A DNA stretch of 5,197 bases from Selenomonas sp. (lineage in GTDB: Bacteria; Bacillota_C; Negativicutes; Selenomonadales; Selenomonadaceae): assembly GCF_024693525.1 (NCBI RefSeq), contig NZ_JAILKR010000053.1, positions 1-5,197 of the forward strand, written 5' to 3'. Positions 1-5,197 of this stretch are shown here, in pieces. How positions within the stretch are numbered: position 1 is the first letter of the stretch; each line of letters begins with the position of its first letter. Position numbers and translations under genes: made by a program. The notes under the pieces are model-generated. The model did not search any database, was not told the DNA's origin, and saw only the letters and a program-made list of their open reading frames with translations.

Positions 1-21
1 CAAACTGTAATTTGTACCCCA

Positions 22-51
22 AAAAGGTCCGCCATTATCAGCGGACCTTTT
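22..51. terminator. Bidirectional Rho-independent terminator at the operon end
   Basis: An 11-bp perfect inverted repeat (arms AAAAGGTCCGC at 22-32 and GCGGACCTTTT at 41-51) encloses an 8-base loop (33-40). Read on the minus strand, the G+C-rich core is followed by TTTTT, and the hairpin lies 20 bases past the yjfF-like stop codon, where an operon terminator is expected. Read on the plus strand it is followed by TTTTCTTT, so it could equally stop a convergent transcript entering from the left. Bases 1-21 show nothing else recognisable. Confidence 0.9.
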
Positions 52-71
52 CTTTGTATACTATGAAATTA

Positions 72-1118
72 TTAACTTCCTACCCCGCTTGGCGTTGGCT
101 GGACTGGCGGCTCACTGCCATCTTCCATGGAGCTCTTAGAGGACAGTTTGCTCTTTTGCTCCGTGATGAAGGCCTGCATGATGATGAATACGCAGAGCAG
201 TGCACCGACCACAATCTTCGTCCACCAGGCCGAAAGCGTTCCCTGGAAGCTGATGAAGGTCAGGATAACCCCCTGAATCAGCACACCGACCAGGGCGCCG
301 GGAATAAAGCCTACACCACCGGTCAAAAGCGTACCGCCGATGACCGATGAGGCGATGGCATCCATCTCCATGCCGAGGCCGTGCAGATTGTAGCCCGTCA
401 GCATAATCAGGCTGTAGGCAAGGCCGCCCAGCGAGGAGCAGAAGCCCGAAATGGCATAGACCATAACCTTCGTGCGGAACACCGGCAGACCCATGAGAGC
501 CGAGGAGGACTCACTGCCGCCGATGGCAAAGACCGTGCGCCCGAACTTCGTATAGCCCAGCACGATAGCGGCCACGACAATCGTCAGCAAGGCGACGATG
601 GCGCCAATCGATACAAAACCGACGCCAAGGTCTACCCGGTAACTGGCCAACGCGACCCAGGTTGGATTCTCAATCTGAATCGTATCCTGCGAGATAACGG
701 CCGTCAGGCCGCGGCAGAAGAACATGCCGGCCAGCGTAATGATAAAGGGCTGCAAATCAAACTTCGATATGATATAGCCCTGCGCGGCGCCAAACACCGT
801 GCCCATCACCATGACAAGCAGGACACAGAGCCCCACGGGCAGGCCCGTATTGGCGAGCAGCCAAGCGAGCACCATGCATACCAGAGCGAGCACTGCGCCC
901 ACCGACAAATCGATACCGGCAATGATCAAGGTGAAGGTTATCCCCACCGTGACAATAATCAGCGCCGCATTATCGATGAAAAGATTTAGAAATACCTGGG
1001 GCCGCATAAAGCCTTTGTACATGGCAATGCCGGCGCCATAGAGAATGGCGAACAGCAAGACCGTCACAAAGAAAGAAAAATACTTGGATGCAATGAGATG
1101 GTTCAACTTGTTTTTCAT
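72..1118 (-). CDS. yjfF: Sugar ABC transporter permease, YjfF-like (second membrane subunit)
   Basis: This 348-residue, strongly hydrophobic protein is one of the two membrane subunits of a CUT2-type sugar importer (BPD_transp_2 family) in the cytoplasmic membrane. The family signature IIAGIDLSVG lies at residues 65-74. Further stretches that match E. coli YjfF as I remember it are FIITLAGMFF, MDAIASSVIGGTLLTGGVG and GTLSAWWTKI near the C-terminus. About eight to ten membrane segments can be recognised. The last 30 or so residues form a polar tail rich in Ser and Pro that is probably cytoplasmic. The ATG overlaps the stop codon of the ytfT-like gene (ATGA), which implies translational coupling, and GGAG lies 5 bases upstream of it. 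The gene is last in the operon and its stop lies just before the terminator. The permease class is certain; the YjfF assignment rests on sequence resemblance and gene order. Confidence 0.92.
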   Translation of the reverse strand: MKNKLNHLIASKYFSFFVTVLLFAILYGAGIAMYKGFMRPQVFLNLFIDNAALIIVTVGITFTLIIAGIDLSVGAVLALVCMVLAWLLANTGLPVGLCVLLVMVMGTVFGAAQGYIISKFDLQPFIITLAGMFFCRGLTAVISQDTIQIENPTWVALASYRVDLGVGFVSIGAIVALLTIVVAAIVLGYTKFGRTVFAIGGSESSSALMGLPVFRTKVMVYAISGFCSSLGGLAYSLIMLTGYNLHGLGMEMDAIASSVIGGTLLTGGVGFIPGALVGVLIQGVILTFISFQGTLSAWWTKIVVGALLCVFIIMQAFITEQKSKLSSKSSMEDGSEPPVQPTPSGVGS

Positions 1119-2188
1119 GCCTGCTCCGCCACCTTTCCATCAACGGAAGCTTTTTTCCCGTTCTGTTTCGACATCCGGCGCGCTTTCCACGCATCAAACA
1201 TCTCCTGTGCCTTCTTGGACTGAATCAGGCAGATGATAACCACCGCAATGGCCTTGACCACCGGCAGCTGGTCAGCCGATACGCCCAGTGCATACATCGT
1301 CGTGGTAAGCGTCTGAATCGTAATAGCACCGATAACCGAGCCGCCGATGTAGAACTTGCCACCCGAAAGCAGGGTTCCACCAAGCGCCACCGCCAAGATC
1401 GCATCCATCTCCATATTGAGGCCGGCATTATTGGCATCAGCGGCACGGATAAGCGAGCTTTCAATGAGGCCCGAAACCCCGGCGCAAAGCCCGGAAAAGG
1501 CATAGACCAGGAAAATGACCAGCGTTACGTTGATACCAGCATATTTTGCCGCCGTTGCATTGATGCCGACGGACTGGACAAACAGTCCAATGCTGGTTTT
1601 CTTCATCAACACGGCCACCAACAGAACCATCGCCAAGGCGATGAAAATATTCGTGGGCAGCGGCATACCGGGCAGGAAGCCAGCAATGTACTCAAAGGGC
1701 TTATAATAAACCGTGATAATCTGTCCCTCGGTCATGAGTTGGGCCACGCCACGTCCGGCCGTCATAAGGATAAGCGTTGCTACCACGGCCTGAATCTTGA
1801 ATTTCGCGACCAATAAGCCGTTCCACATGCCGCAGAGTACGCCAACACCGATAGCGGCCAGCACAGCCAGGGCCATCGGCATTTGAGCCACGCCATCCCC
1901 GCGGCCGCCAATCATCGTGCAGACTACAGCGGCCGAGATAGCCACCACGGCACCAACCGAAATATCGATACCGCTGGTGGCAATGACGAAGGTCATGCCG
2001 AGAGCCAAGATAATAAGGGAGCAGGAACGGTTCAAAATATCCACCAGGCGTCCATACAGCCTGCCATCCTCGGTCAGCTGTATCGACAGGAACCCATCGA
2101 CAAAAATCGTATTGAAGACCAGCAGCACCAGCAGTGCTACTACCGGCAGGAACAGGGAGCTTCCCGCAAATCTTTTCAGCATACCCAT
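1115..2188 (-). CDS. ytfT: Sugar ABC transporter permease, YtfT-like (first membrane subunit)
   Basis: This 357-residue integral membrane protein is the partner permease of the YjfF-like subunit; together they should form the heterodimeric sugar channel. It belongs to BPD_transp_2. The conserved ATSGIDISVG block is at residues 70-79, preceded by DILNRSCSLIILALGMTFVI. Other stretches that resemble E. coli YtfT are ATLILMTAGRGVAQL, RAADANNAGL followed by EMDAILAVALGGTLLSGG, and VVKAIAVVIICLIQS. The charged C-terminal tail is likely cytoplasmic. The first ATG is preferred over the ATG two codons later because AGGAGGTG (2196-2203) is 7 bases upstream. The start codon shares one base with the ATPase stop (TGATG), and the 3' end overlaps the next gene by 4 bases, so all three genes are probably co-translated. 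Length is close to the family norm and no defect is visible. Confidence 0.93.
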   Translation of the reverse strand: MGMLKRFAGSSLFLPVVALLVLLVFNTIFVDGFLSIQLTEDGRLYGRLVDILNRSCSLIILALGMTFVIATSGIDISVGAVVAISAAVVCTMIGGRGDGVAQMPMALAVLAAIGVGVLCGMWNGLLVAKFKIQAVVATLILMTAGRGVAQLMTEGQIITVYYKPFEYIAGFLPGMPLPTNIFIALAMVLLVAVLMKKTSIGLFVQSVGINATAAKYAGINVTLVIFLVYAFSGLCAGVSGLIESSLIRAADANNAGLNMEMDAILAVALGGTLLSGGKFYIGGSVIGAITIQTLTTTMYALGVSADQLPVVKAIAVVIICLIQSKKAQEMFDAWKARRMSKQNGKKASVDGKVAEQA

Positions 2189-3696
2189 CAGGCCGCACCT
2201 CCTGCAATTGCTTTCATGACACCGTCGGAACTGATATCATCGCCGGTCAGCTCTGCCACCTTGCGGCGGTCGCGCATGACCACCAGCTTGGTGCAGGTAC
2301 GGACCATCTCATCCATCTCCGAGGAGATGAATACGACCGACATTCCGCGCTGCTTGGCCAAGGAAATCGCCATCTTCTGGATTTCCGTCTTGGTGCCCAC
2401 ATCGATACCACGTGTCGGTTCATCGAGAATCAACAGATTCGGCTGGGTTGCGAGCCAGCGGGCAATGATTACCTTTTGCTGATTTCCGCCCGACAGATTC
2501 TTTACGAGCTGTTCGCGGTCAGAAACCTTGATTTTGAGCAGCTTGATACAGTCGTCAGCAATCTTGCACTGCTCCTCGTAGGGAATGTGATGCATGATGC
2601 CGTCTTTGGCCTGCATCGCCAGAATGATATTTTCCCGTACGGACAAATCGCCAATGATTCCCGAGCGCTTCCGGTCCTCCGGACAGAACCCGATTTTCTC
2701 CTTCATGGCGTCCATCGGCGTCTTCAGGCTGATTTCTTTCCCATTGATGCGGATGGAGCCCTTGTGGATCGCTTCGATGCCGAAGAGCAATTCCGCCGTT
2801 TCCGTACGGCCGGAGCCCAGCAGGCCGGCAAAGCCAATAACTTCGCCCTTGTGGATGGTGACATCCACCTCCCGCAGCTTGCCGACGGCACCGATTCCCT
2901 TGGCATCGAGGAATACCTCCTCCGACGGCGTGCTCTTTTCGGCAAATTTATCCATATCCTTGACCGCGCTCAGGTCTTTGCCCACCATTTTCGCGATGAG
3001 TTCGAGCCGCGGCAGCTTCGATATTTCATAAGCCCCGACAAGTTCCCCATTGCGCAGTACCGTAACGTGGTCACAGATTTCATAAATCTGGTCGAGGAAA
3101 TGGGAGATAAAGACGATGCCCATCCCCTGCCGCTGCAGCTGCCGCATGATCTTGAACAGATGCTTGGTCTCCTCCTCATTGAGGGAGGAGGTCGGCTCGT
3201 CGAGAATCAAGATTTTCGCATCGACATCGACGGCCCTGGCAATGGCAATCATCTGCTGCAAGGCGACCGAATAGTTATCGAGGGTCTTGGTCACATCAAT
3301 ATGAACATCCAGCTTCGCGAGCAGCTGCTCGGAGCGCTGGTTGATTGTTTTCCAGTCAATAAAGCCGTGTTTTTTCGGCTCACGGCCAATAAAGATATTC
3401 TCTGCTACCGTGAGATTCGAGCAGAGATTTACCTCCTGATACACCGTCGAAATGCCGCATTCCTGCGCCTCTTTCGGCGTTTTTGGTGAAATGGGCTTGC
3501 CATTCATCACAATCGTACCGCCATCGCGCTGATATACCCCGGTCAAAACCTTGACCAATGTCGATTTGCCAGCGCCATTTTCCCCCATCAGGGAGTGGAT
3601 TTCCCCAGCGTGGAGCGTAAAATTGACGTTTGATAATGCCTTAACGCCTGGGAATACCTTATCTATATACCGCATCTCCAATAAAGCTTGTGCCAT
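2188..3696 (-). CDS. ytfR: Sugar ABC transporter ATP-binding protein, YtfR-like (two fused ATPase domains)
   Basis: This cytoplasmic energy-coupling subunit of 502 residues contains two tandem ABC ATPase domains, as in RbsA, MglA and YtfR. Domain 1 has Walker A GENGAGKST (38-46), Q-loop VYQEVN (85-90), Walker B ILILDEPT (162-169) and H-loop ISHF (His199). Its signature motif is degenerate, SVALQQ at 143-148. Domain 2 has a degenerate P-loop, GLLGSGRTE (291-299, no Lys-Ser/Thr), an intact signature LSGGNQQ (401-407), Walker B LLILDEPT (421-428), and Ser in place of the switch His (ISSE). E. coli YtfR shows the same pattern as I recall it. The ATG at 3696 is chosen over an in-frame GTG at 3705 because that GTG lies inside the Shine-Dalgarno sequence AGGGGTG; using the GTG would add three residues. 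A 158-base gap with a hairpin separates it from the upstream binding-protein gene, and it overlaps the downstream permease by one base. Confidence 0.94.
   Translation of the reverse strand: MAQALLEMRYIDKVFPGVKALSNVNFTLHAGEIHSLMGENGAGKSTLVKVLTGVYQRDGGTIVMNGKPISPKTPKEAQECGISTVYQEVNLCSNLTVAENIFIGREPKKHGFIDWKTINQRSEQLLAKLDVHIDVTKTLDNYSVALQQMIAIARAVDVDAKILILDEPTSSLNEEETKHLFKIMRQLQRQGMGIVFISHFLDQIYEICDHVTVLRNGELVGAYEISKLPRLELIAKMVGKDLSAVKDMDKFAEKSTPSEEVFLDAKGIGAVGKLREVDVTIHKGEVIGFAGLLGSGRTETAELLFGIEAIHKGSIRINGKEISLKTPMDAMKEKIGFCPEDRKRSGIIGDLSVRENIILAMQAKDGIMHHIPYEEQCKIADDCIKLLKIKVSDREQLVKNLSGGNQQKVIIARWLATQPNLLILDEPTRGIDVGTKTEIQKMAISLAKQRGMSVVFISSEMDEMVRTCTKLVVMRDRRKVAELTGDDISSDGVMKAIAGGAA
2196..2203 (-). 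promoter_or_regulatory. Strong Shine-Dalgarno for the ytfT-like gene
   Basis: AGGAGGTG on the minus strand is a near-perfect complement of the 16S rRNA 3' end and lies 7 bases before the ATG. It sits inside the last codons of the ATPase gene. This suggests the permease can recruit ribosomes itself as well as through the TGATG stop-start overlap. Confidence 0.75.
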
Positions 3697-3702
3697 AATC
3701 GT

Positions 3703-3709
3703 CACCCCT
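3703..3709 (-). promoter_or_regulatory. Ribosome binding site that decides the ytfR-like start
   Basis: On the minus strand AGGGGTG precedes ATGGCACAA with a 6-base gap. The alternative GTG start (3703-3705) is part of this motif and has no better site of its own upstream, so the ATG at 3696 is the likelier initiator. Confidence 0.6.
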
Positions 3710-3786
3710 AATCAGGAAACTGAATGATCATCGGAATAAGATAGGAATAAGGAAAATGATTGCTATCTGTTCGATATGGATAAAAC

Positions 3787-3821
3787 GGCCGCGTCCGAAC
3801 TCATACGAAGCGGGCGCGGCC
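3787..3821 (-). terminator. Intercistronic hairpin, probable attenuator or mRNA stabiliser
   Basis: Between the binding-protein stop and the ATPase start there is a GC-rich inverted repeat. Its plus-strand arms are GGCCGCGTCCG (3787-3797) and CGGGCGCGGCC (3811-3821), with a 13-base loop. In the minus-strand RNA this gives seven strong pairs, one C-A mismatch and three more pairs, followed by GUUUUA. The U-run is short, so partial termination or protection of the upstream mRNA from 3' decay is more likely than a full stop. Either would keep the binding protein in excess over the membrane complex, a common arrangement in ABC importer operons. Function is inferred from position and structure. 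Confidence 0.6.
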
Positions 3822-3854
3822 CTTTATCCTAACCTATATGAATGAAAACAGGTA

Positions 3855-4874
3855 TTAGTATTTGCGATCCGGAAGGGTCTTAGCGGCAACATCTGCCGGG
3901 AATACGCCTTCATCAACATAGACAAGTTTTTCGACTTTCTCACCAGCGAGGATTTTCTTAGCCGTTTCCATGAGCAGCGGTCCCTGCAGCGGGTTGCACT
4001 CAACCGTGCAGTTAGCCTTGCCATCAATCATAGCCTGGAACATGCCTTTTACGCCATCGATGGAGATAATCGTGATATCTTTGCCCGGTTTGAGGCCGGC
4101 TTTCTCGATTGCCTGGATGGCACCGAGAGCCATGTCATCGTTATGCGCAAAGAGGATATCGATTTTCGGACCATAGGATTTGAGGAAGGACTCCATGACT
4201 TCCTGGCCTTTCTGACGCGTGAATTCACCCGTCTGAGAAGCCAGCAGGTTGTATTTACCAGCATTGGCCGATTTTGCCATAGCATCTTTAAAGCCTTCCT
4301 GGCGGCGGATTGCTACAGAGGAACCAACCGTACCTTCAAGGACTACGACATTGTACTGGCTGCCGCCATCACGCGGAGTCTTTTTCTCTTTGGCCATGTA
4401 CTCATCGATCCATTTGAAGACGTTGTTGCCTTCTTTGACCGAATCCGTACCGATTTTAGCAACATAGAGCGAATCGTCGCTGAGTTTGACATCACGGTCA
4501 ACAACGATGACCGGAATCTTGGCATCTTTTGCCTCTTTCAGGACCGTATCCCAGCCCGTCTCAACGATTGGAACGAAAGCGATGATATCAACGCCCTGGG
4601 CAATAAAGGAACGAATTGCCTTAATCTGGTTCTCCTGCTTCTGCTGTGCATCCGAGAACTGCAGGTTGATACCTGCATCTTTAGCTGCCTGTTTGATGGA
4701 TTCCGTATTCGCTGTTCTCCATTCGGATTCCGCTCCGATCTGGGAGAAGCCCATCGTAATCTGTTTACCACCTGAACCTGAGCCGCTGCCACTGCTTGCA
4801 GACTGTTCACCGCCACAGCCGGCGACAACGACCATCATAGCTGCTGCCAAAAGTAATGCAATGATCTTTTTCAT
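3855..4874 (-). CDS. ytfQ: Sugar-binding lipoprotein of ABC importer, YtfQ-like (galactofuranose-type)
   Basis: This 339-residue extracytoplasmic solute-binding protein belongs to the periplasmic-binding-protein-like I / ribose-binding family (Peripla_BP_4) and provides substrate specificity. Residues 1-20 are a lipoprotein signal peptide (Lys-Lys, hydrophobic core, lipobox VAGC with Cys20 as lipidation site), followed by a flexible Gly/Ser linker to about residue 36. The mature part resembles E. coli YtfQ as I remember it: GFSQIGAESEWRTAN (42-56), QQKQENQIKAIRSFIAQGVD (77-96), VETGWDTVLKEAKDA (104-118), VDRD (125-128), LEGTVGSSVAI (179-189), FTRQKGQEVMESF (218-230), AHNDDMALGAIQAIEKAGLK (243-262) and SIDG (271-274). 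E. coli YtfQ binds galactofuranose, so a furanose sugar is the best guess, but related proteins take arabinose or other sugars. AAAGGAG stands 8 bases before the ATG. This is the first gene of the operon. Unlike E. coli YtfQ it is predicted to be membrane-anchored. Confidence 0.93.
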   Translation of the reverse strand: MKKIIALLLAAAMMVVVAGCGGEQSASSGSGSGSGGKQITMGFSQIGAESEWRTANTESIKQAAKDAGINLQFSDAQQKQENQIKAIRSFIAQGVDIIAFVPIVETGWDTVLKEAKDAKIPVIVVDRDVKLSDDSLYVAKIGTDSVKEGNNVFKWIDEYMAKEKKTPRDGGSQYNVVVLEGTVGSSVAIRRQEGFKDAMAKSANAGKYNLLASQTGEFTRQKGQEVMESFLKSYGPKIDILFAHNDDMALGAIQAIEKAGLKPGKDITIISIDGVKGMFQAMIDGKANCTVECNPLQGPLLMETAKKILAGEKVEKLVYVDEGVFPADVAAKTLPDRKY

Positions 4875-4882
4875 GTTTTCGT

Positions 4883-4889
4883 CTCCTTT
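4883..4889 (-). promoter_or_regulatory. Ribosome binding site of the ytfQ-like gene
   Basis: AAAGGAG on the minus strand with an 8-base gap to the ATG at 4874 is near-ideal. It fixes this start, which also gives a proper lipoprotein signal peptide. Confidence 0.8.
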
Positions 4890-4896
4890 GCTTTTC

Positions 4897-4912
4897 GTAC
4901 TTTAACCAGTAC
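4897..4912 (-). repeat. Small inverted repeat just upstream of the ytfQ Shine-Dalgarno
   Basis: GTACT (4897-4901) and AGTAC (4908-4912) are perfect 5-base arms around a 6-base loop, ending 7 bases before the Shine-Dalgarno motif. It could form a weak mRNA hairpin near the ribosome site or be a chance repeat. No function can be assigned. Confidence 0.25.
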
Positions 4913-5030
4913 ATTTTTTGCGGCTCTGCTGTAAATCTTTCCCTTGTCCTTCACCTCATTTCCCTGGAAAAGATCTCCTCGCCAGTTTCAGGATTCCCGT
5001 CTCTCTGTTTTCTGTTCTCGTGCACAGAAT

Positions 5031-5059
5031 AGTTTACAAACAATCCTGTTTATTGCCAA
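5031..5059 (-). promoter_or_regulatory. Candidate sigma-70 promoter P2 for the operon
   Basis: On the minus strand TTGGCA (5054-5059; five of six consensus positions) is separated by exactly 17 bases from TAAACT (5031-5036; four of six). Transcription would begin near 5024 and give a leader of about 150 bases. It may be an alternative to P1 or a second start. Its -35 box also lies within an 11-base palindrome. Confidence 0.35.
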
Positions 5060-5061
5060 TA
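5051..5061. promoter_or_regulatory. Palindrome over the P2 -35 box, candidate operator
   Basis: TATTGCCAATA is a perfect odd palindrome covering the P2 -35 hexamer. It is centred 118 bases from the similar palindrome at 5169-5179 (about eleven helical turns) and differs from it by a symmetric pair change plus the central base. It could be the second site of an operator pair; this is inferred from sequence only. Confidence 0.35.
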
Positions 5062-5120
5062 GTCAGACGATATAAAAAACAGTACTGCCCCCAACGGTAA
5101 AAATAACCCCTTATCCTTGC

Positions 5121-5143
5121 CACAGAACCATTTTTGTTCTCTG
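5121..5143. promoter_or_regulatory. Inverted repeat at the predicted P1 start, possible operator
   Basis: Arms CACAGAAC (5121-5128) and GTTCTCTG (5136-5143) are complementary at seven of eight positions around a 7-base centre. The repeat covers the predicted P1 transcription start and the first 20 or so transcribed bases, where repressor sites often lie. It could also form a hairpin at the 5' end of the mRNA. Confidence 0.35.
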
Positions 5144-5148
5144 CTATT

Positions 5149-5177
5149 ACAATACACGTTCCCCTTTTTGTTGTCAA
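5149..5177 (-). promoter_or_regulatory. Candidate sigma-70 promoter P1 for the operon
   Basis: On the minus strand a perfect -35 box TTGACA (5172-5177) is followed by a 17-base spacer and a -10-like TATTGT (5149-5154; four of six consensus positions, including the first two and the last). Transcription would begin near 5142 and give a leader of about 270 bases before the ytfQ-like ATG. The -35 box lies within an 11-base palindrome, which suggests overlap with an operator. This is a prediction from consensus only. Confidence 0.55.
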
Positions 5178-5179
5178 CA
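5169..5179. promoter_or_regulatory. Palindrome over the P1 -35 box, candidate operator
   Basis: TGTTGTCAACA is a perfect odd palindrome (5-base arms, single central base) that contains the P1 -35 hexamer. A protein bound here would block RNA polymerase. It shares the pattern TRTTGYCAAYA with the palindrome at 5051-5061. The regulator is unknown, and part of the symmetry comes from the -35 consensus itself. Confidence 0.35.
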
Positions 5180-5197
5180 TATTTTTTATTCTTTGTT

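Larger units (their letters stand above)
4890..5197 (-). other. Non-coding leader and promoter region upstream of the operon
   Basis: No convincing gene is present here on either strand. Read on the minus strand it holds two candidate promoters, three short palindromes or inverted repeats, and a purine-rich stretch at about 4930-4965 before the ytfQ-like ribosome site. I see no transcription terminator, recognisable riboswitch, tRNA or insertion element. A regulator gene could lie beyond 5197, but the window stops there. Confidence 0.6.

Noticed and set aside
381..989. A 202-codon plus-strand frame opposite the yjfF-like permease
   Set aside because: The product is very rich in polar residues (His, Gln, Arg, Asp), as expected when a hydrophobic permease is read on the opposite strand. 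No domain was recognised.
2134..3489. A 451-codon open frame on the plus strand opposite the ATPase gene
   Set aside because: It is fully antisense to a gene with clear ABC ATPase motifs, has no recognisable domain, and lacks its own promoter or good ribosome site. Long antisense frames are common opposite genes with biased third codon positions.
3703..3705. GTG as the start of the ATPase gene
   Set aside because: The GTG lies inside the AGGGGTG ribosome site, and the ATG three codons later has correct spacing.
4143..4775. A 210-codon plus-strand frame opposite the binding-protein gene
   Set aside because: It shows no family resemblance and is a mirror of the ytfQ-like coding frame.
5115..5133. 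Tiny ATG frame (six codons) in the leader
   Set aside because: It stops after six codons and has no ribosome binding site.
4890..5197. Catabolite-control (cre-like) site upstream of the operon
   Set aside because: I looked for a TGWAANCGNTNWCA-type palindrome and found no match good enough to report.
1..5197. Insertion sequence, CRISPR array, tRNA/rRNA or prophage signs
   Set aside because: No long terminal repeats, regularly spaced repeats, cloverleaf or transposase/integrase-like protein was seen; all coding sequence belongs to the transporter operon.

Overview
The window holds one minus-strand operon, complete from its upstream regulatory region to a terminator. It encodes a CUT2-family (RbsA-type) sugar ABC importer whose closest recognisable relative is the Escherichia coli YtfQ-YtfR-YtfT-YjfF galactofuranose transporter. 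In transcription order (right to left) the genes are a lipoprotein sugar-binding protein (ytfQ-like, 3855-4874), a fused double-ATPase (ytfR-like, 2188-3696), and two different membrane permeases (ytfT-like, 1115-2188; yjfF-like, 72-1118). The gene order matches E. coli. No enzyme, regulator, RNA gene, mobile element or CRISPR array is visible.

The organism is probably a Firmicute. The binding protein carries a lipobox instead of the plain periplasmic signal peptide of E. coli YtfQ, the Shine-Dalgarno sequences are strong (AAAGGAG, AGGAGGTG), and base composition is moderate (about half G+C by eye). This would fit a diderm Firmicute of the Negativicutes (Selenomonas-like), but that placement is an inference from general appearance and could be wrong.

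Layout by region: 1-71 is downstream sequence with a strong bidirectional hairpin terminator at 22-51. From 72 to 3696 the two permease genes and the ATPase gene are tightly coupled (ATGA and TGATG overlaps). The 158-base gap between the ATPase and the binding-protein gene (3697-3854) contains a GC-rich hairpin with a weak T-run, best read as an attenuator or mRNA-stabilising element that lets the binding protein be made in excess. From 4875 to 5197 lies a 323-base leader and promoter region with two candidate sigma-70 promoters. Each candidate -35 box sits inside an 11-base perfect palindrome of the form TRTTGYCAAYA, and another inverted repeat covers the predicted upstream start site.

Working model: the lipoprotein captures a sugar (galactofuranose or a related furanose/pentose) outside the cytoplasmic membrane and delivers it to a YtfT/YjfF heterodimeric channel, and the YtfR-like ATPase drives import. 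The coding part is a well-known system. The least explained sequence is the upstream regulatory region, which looks like operator DNA for an unidentified sugar-responsive regulator.
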